Below are positions 31,975-41,062 of a stretch of 64,000 bases of DNA, piece after piece. A model generated the notes under the pieces. That model was not told where the DNA came from, ran no database searches, and was given only the letters and a program-made list of their open reading frames with translations. Both the position numbers and the translations under genes were made by a program. Each line of letters starts with the position of its first letter. Position 1 is the first letter of the stretch. Location: NCBI RefSeq assembly GCF_003234965.1, contig NZ_QKVK01000002.1:558001-622000 (forward strand), in the 5' to 3' direction. This DNA comes from Aestuariivirga litoralis. Lineage in GTDB: Bacteria; Pseudomonadota; Alphaproteobacteria; Rhizobiales; Aestuariivirgaceae.

Positions 31975-31983
31975 AATGTGCAC

Positions 31984-32538
31984 TCACCCCGTCCGCTCAT
32001 GCAGCCGGAGCTCATCGGACGCGGAGGCCTGAAGCTGCTCGCGCACATGCTCGGTGAGCAACGCCTCGAGCTTGTGGGTATCGACACCCAGATCCGCTGC
32101 CATCAGCGCCGAGACGCGCGCCGGCCAGCCGAGCCACTGGTCCCGGATCCGCCTTGCGAAGGAGAACCCCTGCTCGATGGCGTAGTCGCGCTCGACCACC
32201 TCCCCCTTCTCGCGGCGAAGCTTCTCGCGCAGCAACTGCACCGTCAGCACCTTCTCCGCCGTCTTGGCATGGAGGTAGCTCATGCCACCGACGAGTGGTG
32301 AGCCTGCCTCTGAAAGTGTATCCCGCACGGCGCCGACTGCCGCTTCGGGCACGGGCTTCAGCGTTGTGCTGCTCCGCGCCTTCGATGGGTCGGCATTCCG
32401 TACCCAGGCGCGATCAGCCTTGTCGGGGTCAATCGTCCCGTCAGGTTCCGTTGTCAGTCGGCCCGACGCGATCGCCTTCCGCACGCTGGTGTGGCTCACA
32501 CCCCGATGGGCGGCATAGGCGCGGATGGAAAGGCCCAT
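31984..32538 (-). CDS. Terminase small subunit, Nu1-like
   Basis: The 184-residue protein starts with a helix-turn-helix MGLSIRAYAAHRGVSHTSVRKAI (residues 1-23) of the Nu1 DNA-recognition type. A Lys/Arg linker follows, then a helical C-terminal part (TVQLLREKLRREKGEVVERDYA, FARRIRDQWLGWPARVSALMAADLG). The C-terminal domain contacts the large subunit. Its position just upstream of the GpA-type gene is standard. It should recognise the phage cos site, which I did not locate. Confidence 0.82.
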   Translation of the reverse strand: MGLSIRAYAAHRGVSHTSVRKAIASGRLTTEPDGTIDPDKADRAWVRNADPSKARSSTTLKPVPEAAVGAVRDTLSEAGSPLVGGMSYLHAKTAEKVLTVQLLREKLRREKGEVVERDYAIEQGFSFARRIRDQWLGWPARVSALMAADLGVDTHKLEALLTEHVREQLQASASDELRLHERTG

Positions 32539-32814
32539 GTTCTCACAAATCCCGGGAATGCAAGCGAATTACCGACGTGGACGAAGATGGAAGGGGAAAA
32601 CTCAATCACCCTAGGGAAGTGTCAGATCGCAAAGACAAGATTGGCCCAGAGGGGGAACACCCGGCCAACGCATGCACAACAGCCTTCCGACCCGGTACGC
32701 GCTGGCGGCTCAAGCTCTACCGTGAATAGCAATCACATTGCTCACAATCGACTGGATAGGCGGGCCACACAGAGCAAATGTCCAATCAACAGAGCGACAC
32801 GGAGCCCCAACACG

Positions 32815-33036
32815 ATGCGGAAGCACAAGGACAACAGTGAAGCGGTTTCCGCCTTCATCGCCAAGAAGGCAGAGATCGACACCATGCTAGCGCGATTGGC
32901 GACGCTGAGCGGAGATCACTTCAATACCGATCCCGAAACACTGCATTGGGGTCACGTCGGTAACCTGGAATTCTACGCCAGCCTTCTGAAGCGCGTGACC
33001 GACTCGGCCTTCCGCGAAGGCGAGCACGCCGAATAG
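32815..33036 (+). CDS. Small conserved phage protein
   Basis: The 73-residue protein starts MRKHKDNSEAVSAFIAKKAEIDTML at ATG 32815 and holds LATLSGDHFNTDPETLHWGHVGNLEFYA. It looks helical. I recall similar small proteins next to DUF3489 genes in Hyphomicrobiales genomes but know no function. It is divergent from the terminase operon and precedes the DUF3489 gene by 100 bases, probably in one transcript. Confidence 0.6.
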   Translation: MRKHKDNSEAVSAFIAKKAEIDTMLARLATLSGDHFNTDPETLHWGHVGNLEFYASLLKRVTDSAFREGEHAE

Positions 33037-33136
33037 GGCCAAGCCCCGCCCGCTCCTTCGCCCCGTATCAGATGTGGGGCTTGGGCTCGTAGGAACCGGC
33101 GATCCCCGCCGCTCCACAGAGCCAAGGAGCAAGACC

Positions 33137-33670
33137 ATGACAAAGCTTTCCGATACCCAGAGCATCATTCTCAGTGCAGCCTCGCAGCGGACCGACCGCT
33201 TTGCCCTCCCCCTCCCCAAAAGCCTGAAAGGCGGAGCGGCCCACAAGGTGGTGGCCGCACTGGTCGCCAAGGGCCTCCTCAAAGAGGTCAGGACCAACCG
33301 CAAGCTCAACGACCCGGTCTGGCGCGAGACCGACGACGGCCGTCTGGTCACGCTCGTCATCACCGACGCCGGTCTTGCGGCCATCGGGGTCGAGCCAGAC
33401 GAGCCCAAGGAGCATGCCCCTGAGAAGGCCGCGGCTACCAAGCCCGCTGCCACCAAGGAGCGCAAACCCCGCGAAGGCACGAAGCAGCAGCAGATGATCG
33501 ACCTGCTGCGCCGCCCCAAGGGCGCCACGCTTGCCGAGATCGCCGAAGTGACGGCGTGGCAACAACATACAATTCGTGGCGCCATGGCGGGCGCCCTGAA
33601 GAAGAAGCTGGGCCTGACGATCACCTCCCAGAAAGATGAATCCCGGGGCCGCGTGTACAAAATCGCCTGA
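33137..33670 (+). CDS. DUF3489 domain protein, probable DNA-binding
   Basis: The 177-residue protein has an N-terminal winged-helix-like half (LSDTQSIILSAASQR, VAALVAKGLLKEV, ITDAGLAAIG), an Ala/Lys-rich linker near residues 95-115, and a C-terminal DUF3489 domain (GTKQQQMIDLLRRPKGATLAEIAEVTAWQQHTIRG) that reads as a helix-turn-helix. It is a likely transcriptional regulator, common in Hyphomicrobiales prophages and islands. AAGGAGCAAG lies before the ATG. Confidence 0.8.
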   Translation: MTKLSDTQSIILSAASQRTDRFALPLPKSLKGGAAHKVVAALVAKGLLKEVRTNRKLNDPVWRETDDGRLVTLVITDAGLAAIGVEPDEPKEHAPEKAAATKPAATKERKPREGTKQQQMIDLLRRPKGATLAEIAEVTAWQQHTIRGAMAGALKKKLGLTITSQKDESRGRVYKIA

Positions 33671-33905
33671 ACGCCCTTCGCGGACGAAAGAAAAAAGAGC
33701 CGTTGGGTGGATATCCGGCGGCTCTCAAGTAGGGAGGTACGTGGGCGTCTCTCTAGGCGATGGGTGTGAATTGGATTGATCGGAAAGCGACACTTGGAGT
33801 CGCGTTGCGCCAATGCATGGCAGCCCTGTGTAGCGCGTTGGATATCGCGGATTCTGGGAGTATGGTTGGTTCCACGTATCCCACTCAGCACAGGAGGGAC
33901 TGGCC

Positions 33906-34022
33906 ATGATGCAAGGGTTCGATGGCATGGGTATGGGATGGGGTATGGGCCTGTTCGGCCTGCTCATCCTGGTGTTCCTCGTTCTGGCAATCGCTGCACT
34001 GGTCAAGTACCTGCGGACCTAA
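33906..34022 (+). CDS. 38-residue Gly/Met-rich membrane micro-protein
   Basis: The product begins MMQGFDGMGMGWGMGLFGLL and continues as one membrane helix ending VKYLRT. An AGGAGGG site lies upstream with good spacing. Similar Met/Gly/Trp-rich single-helix proteins occur beside metal-handling genes in proteobacteria, where Met may bind copper. No such gene is adjacent here, so the role is open. Confidence 0.6.
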   Translation: MMQGFDGMGMGWGMGLFGLLILVFLVLAIAALVKYLRT

Positions 34023-34065
34023 CGCCGACAGCGTTGTAGATACGCCTGAGCGCAAAGTTCGGGCG

Positions 34066-34899
34066 TCAGAAGTGATAGGTCAGACCGGAAACCCAGAGAT
34101 TGTAGTTCTGCTGACCCACGTCGACGTTCCACTTCGTCGTGGGAAGATGCTCACCCGGATAATCGGTCTGACCGAATGTGTAATCCGTGGATGCGATGTA
34201 GACATGCCGGTATTCGGTGAACACCGACCAATTGCTGGTGACATCAGCCCTGATGCCAATCTTGGCCTGAAGTGCCAGGCCTCCACTGGATGCATCCGGC
34301 TCAGAGTTGAAGTGATTTATTCCCGGCTCCGACGGATTGGTGGAGTTGGAACCATTGATGAAGACGGCACCGTAACCAGCCCCGATGCCGGCATAGGGCG
34401 TAACGGCCTCCGAATATGGCGTCCGGAGATTGAACACCGCGTTTACGAGCACGGCGCCGACACTGACGGGAAGGGTCACGTACTGCGTGCCCAACGCCTG
34501 CGGATCAATGTCGAGAACGCCCTTGGGTTTGGCCCCAAGATAGAGCCCCTCGATCTCGGCAGCCATTCCGACGCTCCACCCGGAAGCAGAGACATCCCAT
34601 TGATTGAATTCGTAACCTAACTGTAAGCCCGCAATGGGTGCCACGACGCTGTCTGCGGAGCCCCGAGCATCGACGTTGATATCTGGAACGATGAACGGCG
34701 TGATGACCGTACCGACCTGCCGCATGCTGGTCTCGTCCAGCAGGCCGACACCGCCAAATGCCCCCACGTACATCCCGGGACTGTCCGAAACATCAGCTGC
34801 CGAGGAGCCGTTGGCGAGCAACAGGCTCGTCGCTGCCGAAAGCGCCAGCCTAGTGATCAAATTCGTGCCCCATCTCGTTCCCAACGGCCGCCTCCCCAA
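34066..34899 (-). CDS. Outer-membrane beta-barrel protein
   Basis: The 277-residue frame has a signal peptide (LALSAATSLLLANGSSAADV, cleavage near residue 35), then alternating beta strands such as GMYVGAFGGVGLL, GYEFNQWDVSASGWSVG and VTPYAGIGAGYGAVF, and ends NLWVSGLTYHF with the terminal Phe that Bam recognises. It resembles the opacity/Omp25-type 8-strand barrels of Rhizobiales. The first residues after the TTG at 34899 are unusual, so the real start may be an internal TTG. As a prophage cargo gene it could alter surface properties or block superinfection. Confidence 0.72.
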   Translation of the reverse strand: MGRRPLGTRWGTNLITRLALSAATSLLLANGSSAADVSDSPGMYVGAFGGVGLLDETSMRQVGTVITPFIVPDINVDARGSADSVVAPIAGLQLGYEFNQWDVSASGWSVGMAAEIEGLYLGAKPKGVLDIDPQALGTQYVTLPVSVGAVLVNAVFNLRTPYSEAVTPYAGIGAGYGAVFINGSNSTNPSEPGINHFNSEPDASSGGLALQAKIGIRADVTSNWSVFTEYRHVYIASTDYTFGQTDYPGEHLPTTKWNVDVGQQNYNLWVSGLTYHF

Positions 34900-34941
34900 G
34901 ACCCTCAGTGAGCATGTGCGTCACAACCAGTCCTGAATCAA

Positions 34942-35211
34942 TCAAGGTAGATGGTGTTGAGCCGGGAGAGCACTGTCAACGATTGTTCGGGGCTCCGACG
35001 GGTGATGGGATCCGAGATTGAATATTCGGCGGAGTATATAGCTCCGCACGAGCGAAATGACGGTGAAGACGGCACCGATGCCGAGGTTCTCGCCGAGCGA
35101 GACGCTCAGACCGAACAGCGGGAACACAATTACCTGCGTCAGGACGGCCAGACAGTAGCCGACGACAATATTGGTCGTCGCCTCAACCAGGGACATCCAG
35201 CGTGACTGCAT
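34942..35211 (-). CDS. DUF7220-like two-helix membrane protein
   Basis: The 89-residue protein starts MQSRWMSLVEATTNIVVGYCL at ATG 35211, which has GGAGAGG upstream. Two helices (TNIVVGYCLAVLTQVIVFPLF and GIGAVFTVISLVRSYILRR) follow. This pattern recurs in prophages of alphaproteobacteria, often near the DNA methyltransferase. It may be a superinfection-exclusion or holin-like protein; not established. Confidence 0.65.
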   Translation of the reverse strand: MQSRWMSLVEATTNIVVGYCLAVLTQVIVFPLFGLSVSLGENLGIGAVFTVISLVRSYILRRIFNLGSHHPSEPRTIVDSALPAQHHLP

Positions 35212-35304
35212 GACCTCTCCCACCACTATGCGTTTGACGGCGCTGCAGTTCGGATTCACTCTTCAACGCATTCTGCCTCACGCAGAACCAGCAGTGGAGT
35301 GACC

Positions 35305-35481
35305 ATGTCGACCCAATCTCACCTCGATGCACTGAAGGCAAAGCACAAGGCCCTTGAGACCCAGCTTGCCGATGCCGTTGCCCATGCTTCGTCGAGCGAC
35401 CAAGAACTGGCTGAGATCAAGCATCAGAAGCTGAAGATCAAGGACGAGATCACGGAGCTGGAAGCGAAGCTGAAGTCGTAG
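35305..35481 (+). CDS. DUF465/YdcH family protein
   Basis: The 58-residue protein (STQSHLDALKAKHKALETQL, then IKHQKLKIKDEITELEAKL) is a helical hairpin with regular heptads, matching the DUF465 (YdcH/SlyX-like) family found in alphaproteobacteria. Start at ATG 35305 with GGAG five bases upstream. It ends at the base before the convergent methyltransferase stop. A host-type gene; cellular role unknown. Confidence 0.8.
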   Translation: MSTQSHLDALKAKHKALETQLADAVAHASSSDQELAEIKHQKLKIKDEITELEAKLKS

Positions 35482-36762
35482 TCATCCGCCCGAGACGGCC
35501 CCGGTCGCGTGCTTCGCGCGCGCCGCCTTGAGGTCGTCGTAGGTCCGATCTTCGCCGTCCAGTACGGCTGCCTGACCCGTCAGGTTCTGCCAGCGCTCGA
35601 CAATGACGTCGACGTACTTCGGGTCGAGCTCAAGAAGGCGGGCAGACCGACCGGTGCGCTCGGCTGCAATCAGGGTGGTGCCTGAGCCGCCGAACAGGTC
35701 CAGGACGATATCCCGGCTCTTGGAGCTGTTGCGGATCGCCCGTTCGATCAGTTCCACCGGCTTCATGGTGGGATGCAGGTCGTTGACCCGCGGCTTGTCC
35801 ACGAACCAGACGTCGCCCTGGTCGCGGGCGCCGCACCAGAAGTGGTCGGCCCCCTGCTTCCAGCCATAGAGGATCGGCTCATACTGGCGTTGGTAGTCTG
35901 CCCGACCCAGGGTGAAGGTGTTCTTGGCCCAGATGATGAAGGTCGACCACTTGCCGCCGGCATCAGTGAAAGCCTTCTGGAGGGTGTGGAGCTCGGAGGA
36001 GCTCATGCACACGTAGCAAGCGCCCTTGGTGACCATCAGCAGGTTCACGCAGGTATCGTAGAGGAACTGGTAGAAGCCCTCGCCCAGGGCGTCGTTCAGG
36101 ATGCGGCGGTCCTTGGCGAGGGACTTGTTCTTGGCGGCGTTGGCGTAGTCGACGTTATACGGAGGGTCGAGCGCCGCCATGTCTGCGAGCTGCCGGTCCA
36201 TCAGGCGCTCGACGTCCGTCACCACGGTCGCGTCGCCGCAGAGCAGGCGATGATTACCGAGGACCCACAGGTCGCCCGGCCGGGAGGTTGGGACAACCGG
36301 AACCTCGGGAAGGTCGCCTTCCTCAGCCACTGCTGCGCTATCCTCGGCGAAGCTGGCCAGGTAGCGATCTAGTTCTTCAGAGACGAACCCCAGCAGATCC
36401 AGATCGAATTTCTCGGTATCCAACTCGCGGATCAGGTCGGAAAGGGCTGCTTCATCCCACCCCGCGTTCAGTGCCAACTGATTGTCGGCGATGACGAGCG
36501 CCTTGCGCTGAGCGTCCGACAGATGGCCCAGCCGGATGACCGGCACCTCGGTGAGACCGAGGCGTGTGGCAGCGGCGAGACGGCCATGGCCGGCAATGAT
36601 CGTGCCCTCGGCGTCTACGAGAATGGGGTTGGTCCATCCGAACTCCCGGATGCTGGCCGCGATCTGATCGATCTGCGTGTCGGAATGCGTGCGGGGGTTC
36701 CCGGAGAACGCCGTCAGCGCGGACACCTCCACGCGTTCGATGCCGTAGCTCTCGGGGATCAT
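35482..36762 (-). CDS. ParB-domain / DNA methyltransferase fusion
   Basis: The 426-residue protein starts at ATG 36762 (GAGG upstream). Residues 1-100 are a ParB/sulfiredoxin-type domain (NPRTHSDTQIDQIAASI, AGHGRLAAATRLG). Then comes a class-beta N4/N6-adenine or cytosine methyltransferase: catalytic DPPYNVDYA near residue 192, and the SAM-binding region DLFGGSGTTLIAAE near residue 360. Such fusions are standard in siphoviruses and modify phage DNA against host restriction. There is no cognate nuclease nearby. Confidence 0.9.
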   Translation of the reverse strand: MIPESYGIERVEVSALTAFSGNPRTHSDTQIDQIAASIREFGWTNPILVDAEGTIIAGHGRLAAATRLGLTEVPVIRLGHLSDAQRKALVIADNQLALNAGWDEAALSDLIRELDTEKFDLDLLGFVSEELDRYLASFAEDSAAVAEEGDLPEVPVVPTSRPGDLWVLGNHRLLCGDATVVTDVERLMDRQLADMAALDPPYNVDYANAAKNKSLAKDRRILNDALGEGFYQFLYDTCVNLLMVTKGACYVCMSSSELHTLQKAFTDAGGKWSTFIIWAKNTFTLGRADYQRQYEPILYGWKQGADHFWCGARDQGDVWFVDKPRVNDLHPTMKPVELIERAIRNSSKSRDIVLDLFGGSGTTLIAAERTGRSARLLELDPKYVDVIVERWQNLTGQAAVLDGEDRTYDDLKAARAKHATGAVSGG

Positions 36763-37337
36763 GGAAACCTCGTGGTGGAAACCGGGAAGTGGAAACCCGC
36801 GTGGAACCCAGGAGGACTGGAACCGCGCAGGTTTCCACGCACATTCACCGGCGGCAGTGAATGCTTTTGAATGCGAAAAGCTCCGGAACACGGGGCTATT
36901 TCGAATGATGCTATTCAGATGATGCGATAATCGTCGGGGTGGAAACTGGAAACCGGGACCCCAAACTGGAACCCTGTCGCTAGCGAAAGCCTGCGCTGAG
37001 CGCCCCCGCTATTCTTTCCCTTTGGGAAGGACCCGTGTTTTTATTCAGGCTCGGCAATCAGGTGGTCGAGGCATTTGCCCTCTCCGACACTTCATCGAGC
37101 CTTCAATATCGGAACTTCTATCACACTCAGGGACGACGTCAACAACTATTTTCAAGTAAGCAGACACTTTTCTTGATAAGTTGGTTGCCAGACTCTCTCG
37201 CCTACCGCTTTGATCTCCGCACTCTTGGAGCAACTGAGTGCGGGCACGCTCACCGTTCTCGTATACACGCCTAATAATTCCCCGTTGGCGGATCGCCCTA
37301 CCCAAGCTAGCGTTCTCCCAAAAGACGGAGGGGTCTC
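36763..37337. repeat. 575-base gap with a TGGAAAC repeat cluster upstream of the methyltransferase
   Basis: TGGAAAC occurs at 36762, 36776 and 36790 (exact 14-base spacing), again at 36940 and 36947, and inverted (GTTTCCA) at 36831; shorter TGGAAC copies fill 36802-36823 and 36967. These flank the methyltransferase start. The rest of the gap, about 36975-37320, shows no gene that I can support. The cluster suggests an operator. Confidence 0.5.
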
Positions 37338-37628
37338 ATGCACGCAGTCGTTCGATTGTACTACGGCACAGGCGGTCGCGACCTTCTCGCGTTCATTGCC
37401 GCCAACAAGCCACAGATCGAGACGATGATGTCAGGCGTGTCCGGCTTCGAAAGCTATGCGATTTCCCCGGCAGGCGGGTTCACCATTACGGTGTGCGCGG
37501 ACGAGAAGGCATCCGAGACTGTGACAGAGCTTGCCCGGAAGTGGATCGCCGATAACGCGAGGCACATCAAGGCCGAACCGCCAAAGGTCCTTGGTGGCCC
37601 CATAGCCTGGACCTTGGCTCGCGCTTGA
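37338..37628 (+). CDS. Conserved small protein, function unknown
   Basis: The 96-residue protein begins [21 protein letters not shown] at ATG 37338 with GGAGGGG upstream. It looks like an alpha/beta single domain with [34 protein letters not shown]. The ferredoxin-like, dimeric monooxygenase-like fold of short ABM proteins is possible, but no catalytic residues are evident. It lies 49 bases before an IHF/HU-like gene on the same strand. Confidence 0.6.
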   Translation: MHAVVRLYYGTGGRDLLAFIAANKPQIETMMSGVSGFESYAISPAGGFTITVCADEKASETVTELARKWIADNARHIKAEPPKVLGGPIAWTLARA

Positions 37629-37677
37629 CGGCAGTCACATTAGCCGGCTAGGTCCTCGCACCTTCAAGGACACCCCT

Positions 37678-37986
37678 ATGATCAAATCCGAACTCGTCCA
37701 GAAGCTGGCGACCCAGAGCCCGCACCTTTATCAACGTGACCTCGAGCGCATCGTCAACCTTGTCCTGGATGAAATTATCGGTACGCTCAAGGAAGGCGAC
37801 CGCGTGGAACTCCGCGGCTTCGGCGCATTCTCCGCCAAGGAGCGCACCGCCCGCACTGGTCGCAACCCACGCACCGGTACAGCCGTAGAGGTCTCGGCCA
37901 AGAGGGCGCCAGCATTCAAGCCGGGCAAGGAAATGCGTGCGCGACTCAATGCGCCAGCGCCTAATACCACCACATCAGCAAAGTAG
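37678..37986 (+). CDS. HU/IHF-family nucleoid protein, IHF-beta-like
   Basis: The 102-residue protein ([21 protein letters not shown]) has the complete family body: helical dimer part, [19 protein letters not shown], and the beta-arm with the Arg/Asn/Pro tip [12 protein letters not shown]. The C-terminal tail [12 protein letters not shown] is longer than in IHF-beta. It bends DNA as a dimer. A copy inside a prophage may assist integration, packaging or host gene control; a chromosomal ihfB is expected elsewhere. Confidence 0.88.
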   Translation: MIKSELVQKLATQSPHLYQRDLERIVNLVLDEIIGTLKEGDRVELRGFGAFSAKERTARTGRNPRTGTAVEVSAKRAPAFKPGKEMRARLNAPAPNTTTSAK

Positions 37987-38031
37987 TGTCCTGCTCAGAG
38001 ATGTCTCGGTGCGTGACAGAAAGCACGCTAT

Positions 38032-38718
38032 TCATGCCGTTTCCGAGCAGAATGCCAAAAGGCTAACTGGATCCGAAATCTGGATCCGTCGATAGGCCGT
38101 CTGGATAATGCCTCGATCTTCCAGTCTCTTCAGCACTTGGAGAACCACTGAGCGACTGAGGTTGCACATCTCTGCGAGATCGTTCTGTGTCACACACAGT
38201 TCAATTGGTGTAACACCACCGGCTTTCTCGGCAAGCAGAGCAAGGCGGGAGGCAATCCGATGCTCTGTTCGATCCGAGAGAAGGTGCGCAAGAGCTGTAG
38301 CGGCTTCATAATAATGCTCCACCGTCAGCAGAGCGAAACACCTTGCATATGATGCGTCAGCCATGAGCTCTTCAAACCTCTCATGGGAAATATGAAGAAT
38401 GCTGGACGGCTTTGTCACGGTGACAGTAACGGAGTGGGCCTCACGCGTCAGAGATGAGGCCTGCCCAAACCAGAAGTTCGATTGTTTGACGCTTGCAATC
38501 TTCAGGTCCTGCCCGGGCGTCGCGAATTCGATCTTCATGATGCCGGTGACCAGGCCGAACATACCGGTAAACCTGTCACCGACGTTGCAGATAATCTCCC
38601 CCGCAACATGCCGACGCAGATTGCAACGTGACAGTAGCGCCTCCTGAAACTCGGATGGTTGCTTCGATAGCCAGCCAGAGGACTTGGCAAGCGTGTTGAC
38701 GTCCTCTCTGCTGATCAT
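38032..38718 (-). CDS. Crp/Fnr family transcriptional regulator
   Basis: The 228-residue protein starts at ATG 38718 (GAGGGAG upstream). It has an N-terminal cyclic-nucleotide-binding-like barrel (HVAGEIICNVGDRFTGMFGLVTGIMK near residue 35). A C-terminal winged helix follows, with recognition helix TQNDLAEMCNLSRSVVLQVLKRL near residue 170. The cysteines are not spaced as in FNR, so no Fe-S cluster is predicted, and the Arg that binds cAMP is not evident. Its ligand and targets are unknown. It is divergent from the DUF937 gene. Confidence 0.85.
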   Translation of the reverse strand: MISREDVNTLAKSSGWLSKQPSEFQEALLSRCNLRRHVAGEIICNVGDRFTGMFGLVTGIMKIEFATPGQDLKIASVKQSNFWFGQASSLTREAHSVTVTVTKPSSILHISHERFEELMADASYARCFALLTVEHYYEAATALAHLLSDRTEHRIASRLALLAEKAGGVTPIELCVTQNDLAEMCNLSRSVVLQVLKRLEDRGIIQTAYRRIQISDPVSLLAFCSETA

Positions 38719-39018
38719 GGCTCCCTCTCTCGGCATGCACGGAGGGCAGGTACTCGATAGATTAGTCGTTTCCTTTAGGAGACTTTGTCGATGGAGATTG
38801 TGTGCACCAATGAAAAGTTGGCCACAAGGCGTCGGGTTTCTGAAGTCCGGGCTCATGCAATCGATTTACACCGCTTCATGCGAGTGGAAACACCTAATCA
38901 AGAAGTTCCCCCAATTGCCTAATTCAGAACAGTTCCAAGGCTTTGCCAGCCCCATACGTCGCTGACGAGCGACTGCCGCGTGCGGATCTCGTCAACCAGA
39001 CTTATTGGAGCAACACAC

Positions 39019-40116
39019 GTGTCATCTAACATCGTTACCTCAATTCTCAACATGCTCGCTCCCGCGCTGCTCGACAAGATCGCAGCGGCGCTCGGCGTGA
39101 GCAGCGGCACCGCGAAGGCCGCTCTCGCAGCGGCCGTGCCTGCAGTTCTCGGTGCGCTTGGCAGCAAGGCCTCGACCGAAGTCGGCGCGCGCTCGCTGTT
39201 CGATGCCGTGACAAAGACCAACACCGGTCCCATGGGAGACCTTGCATCGACGCTTACTGGCGCTGCTGGCGCGAACTTCGTCCAGGGCGGTCTCGGTTCG
39301 CTGGGCTCATTGCTCGGCGAGAATGCCGTCCAAAGCCTCTCCGGCGTCATCGGTAAGCAGGCAGGCATTGGTGCTGATGCTTCTTCCTCGATTATCGGTC
39401 TCGCCAGCCAGCTCGCCATGGGCCAGCTCGCCAAGTCGGTAACCGGCGGTGGCCTCAATGCCTCCTCGCTGTCAGGCCTCCTCAGTGCACAGCAAGGTAA
39501 CATCGCCTCGGCTCTTCCCGCTGGCCTCGGCAGCATGCTGTCCACCGCCGGCGTTCTCGGAGGGAACTTTGCTGGTAACGCAACCCGCGCTGTCAACGAT
39601 GCTGCCCGCAGTGCATCCGCAGCAACCGCTCAGGCAGCCAATGCTGCCAAGAAGACCGGCACCAATTGGCTAGCCTGGATCATTCCACTCGCCATTATCG
39701 CTGCCGCGGCCTGGTACTTCCTGGGCCAAGGCACACAGGCGGTGAAGGACGCTGCGCAGCAGGCAGCGGGCAGTGCCACTGCTCTTGTCGTGGATGGCGT
39801 CGATCTGAACGCCCAGCTGACGTCCTCTATGGATGGCCTCAAGTCCGCACTCGGCGGTATAACCGACGTGGCGAGCGCCCAGGCCGCACTCCCGAAGCTC
39901 GAAGACGCTGTTAAGTCGGTGGACGGTCTGGCCGCCATTCTCGCCAAGCTGTCGCCTGAGCAGCGCACGGCGGTTGCTGGTATGGTCAACACTTTCCTGC
40001 CTACCCTCAAGGAACTGATCGCCAAGGTAATGGCGATTCCGGGTGTCGGTGACGTTGTGAAGCCGACAGTTGATGCCCTGCTGACGAAGGTCGAAGCACT
40101 CGCCAAATCGGCCTGA
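39019..40116 (+). CDS. DUF937 (YidB-like) membrane protein
   Basis: The 365-residue protein starts at GTG 39019 with GGAG eight bases upstream. The N-terminal half is a DUF937 domain (NMLAPALLDKIAAALGVSSGTAKAA, VPAVLGALGSKAS, GLGSLGSLLG), all-alpha and Ala/Gly-rich. A single transmembrane helix (NWLAWIIPLAIIAAAAWYFL near residue 215) precedes a helical C-terminal domain with LPKLEDAVKSVDGLAAILAKL. Similar proteins appear in stress-linked islands of alphaproteobacteria. A strong hairpin ends the transcript. Confidence 0.75.
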   Translation: MSSNIVTSILNMLAPALLDKIAAALGVSSGTAKAALAAAVPAVLGALGSKASTEVGARSLFDAVTKTNTGPMGDLASTLTGAAGANFVQGGLGSLGSLLGENAVQSLSGVIGKQAGIGADASSSIIGLASQLAMGQLAKSVTGGGLNASSLSGLLSAQQGNIASALPAGLGSMLSTAGVLGGNFAGNATRAVNDAARSASAATAQAANAAKKTGTNWLAWIIPLAIIAAAAWYFLGQGTQAVKDAAQQAAGSATALVVDGVDLNAQLTSSMDGLKSALGGITDVASAQAALPKLEDAVKSVDGLAAILAKLSPEQRTAVAGMVNTFLPTLKELIAKVMAIPGVGDVVKPTVDALLTKVEALAKSA

Positions 40117-40134
40117 CCGGCAGCTCATGAATAT

Positions 40135-40163
40135 CTCCACCGTATCTTTTAGATACGGTGGAG
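40135..40163. terminator. Strong hairpin after the DUF937 gene
   Basis: CTCCACCGTATC and GATACGGTGGAG form a perfect 12-bp stem with a 5-base TTTTA loop, 19 bases past the stop. No T run follows, yet the stem is long enough to end or protect the transcript, and it also faces the convergent Rnk-like gene. Confidence 0.65.
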
Positions 40164-40260
40164 GCTCTCGACCAACACGCTCGGCCACTCGCGTGAGGTG
40201 GGTATTCAGCGACATTCAGGATTCTGAACGTCGCTCTTGGTGCGGTGGCAGCGCCACTCG

Positions 40261-40662
40261 TCAATCGCGCGGCTGATTGTCGACCTCAATCACCTTCAGC
40301 CATCGGCTTTGGCTGTTCCTGTCCGTCCAGTGCATCACCTGACCTTCAGAAAGACCAATCAGTGCAGTGCCCATCGGCGAGAGTATTGACAGGCGATCGC
40401 GGATGATGTCCGCGTCCTCTGGATAGACCAGCATTACACTGTGCTCCGACCCTCGATCGGTTGTGAACCGCACCACAGAGTACATCCGAACGACGCCGAG
40501 CGGCACGCGTCCGCTCTCGCAGACTTCAGCTCTCTCAAGTTCAATCATCAACTCTTCCGCGACATCAGGCAGCTTGCTCGCAGCGGAACGTGCAATCTTC
40601 GAGAGTTCGCTCTTGTCCACATCGCTGATGACGATTGGAGGACGAGCGTTGCCATTATTCAT
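40261..40662 (-). CDS. rnk: Rnk/GreA C-terminal domain regulator
   Basis: The 133-residue protein (PPIVISDVDKSELSKIARSA) has a short helical N-terminal part and a GreA/GreB C-terminal FKBP-like domain with VRFTTDRGSEHSVMLVYPEDAD and RLSILSPMGTALIGLSEGQ. This is the layout of Rnk, the nucleoside diphosphate kinase regulator that binds RNA polymerase without a full coiled coil. It is a host-type gene, one of several stress or transcription factors in this block. Confidence 0.82.
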   Translation of the reverse strand: MNNGNARPPIVISDVDKSELSKIARSAASKLPDVAEELMIELERAEVCESGRVPLGVVRMYSVVRFTTDRGSEHSVMLVYPEDADIIRDRLSILSPMGTALIGLSEGQVMHWTDRNSQSRWLKVIEVDNQPRD

Positions 40663-41062
40663 GGTTGAATTCCATTGAGAAGCAGCTTCGGGCTGATGAG
40701 GATCAGGGAAACGACAATCGACTCCTTGCGCCTCGGCAGTGTTTCAGTGAACAGGGCCGAGGCCTATGGACCGAAGATAAGTCGCATGGTTTCCAATTGC
40801 CTGATCATTGAACGTTACTATGTCGCCACAGCGATCATTACAAGATAGCGCCCTACGCGCGAAGAGGAGCTCATCATATGCATTGGAGCTGGCGGGGCGC
40901 TCACAGTCCGAGGGAGTAGCCCGGCTCGGAAACGCTGCCTATTTGCGCCGATACCGCAGTTTCACTTAGTGGTATCAAAGGTCTGCCGTGGTTGGATCAT
41001 TCCAGGTCGGACAGTTTTGGGGCATGTACACACTGGCTGATCTGGGAGTGCAGTGCTAGGCC
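40663..41062. other. 400-base stretch without a supported gene
   Basis: Between the Rnk-like gene and a weak frame at 41063 I find no open frame with a convincing start or family pattern, and no RNA gene. Base composition is less GC-rich than the neighbouring phage genes, which fits decayed DNA. Confidence 0.4.

Noticed and set aside
33690-33728. Hairpin AGAGCCG/CGGCTCT after the DUF3489 gene
   Set aside because: Only seven pairs with a loop of about 14 bases and no T run; too weak to call a terminator.
36763-37337. Small frames in the gap upstream of the 37338 gene
   Set aside because: No good ribosome site or protein-like content; the gap shows only the TGGAAAC cluster.
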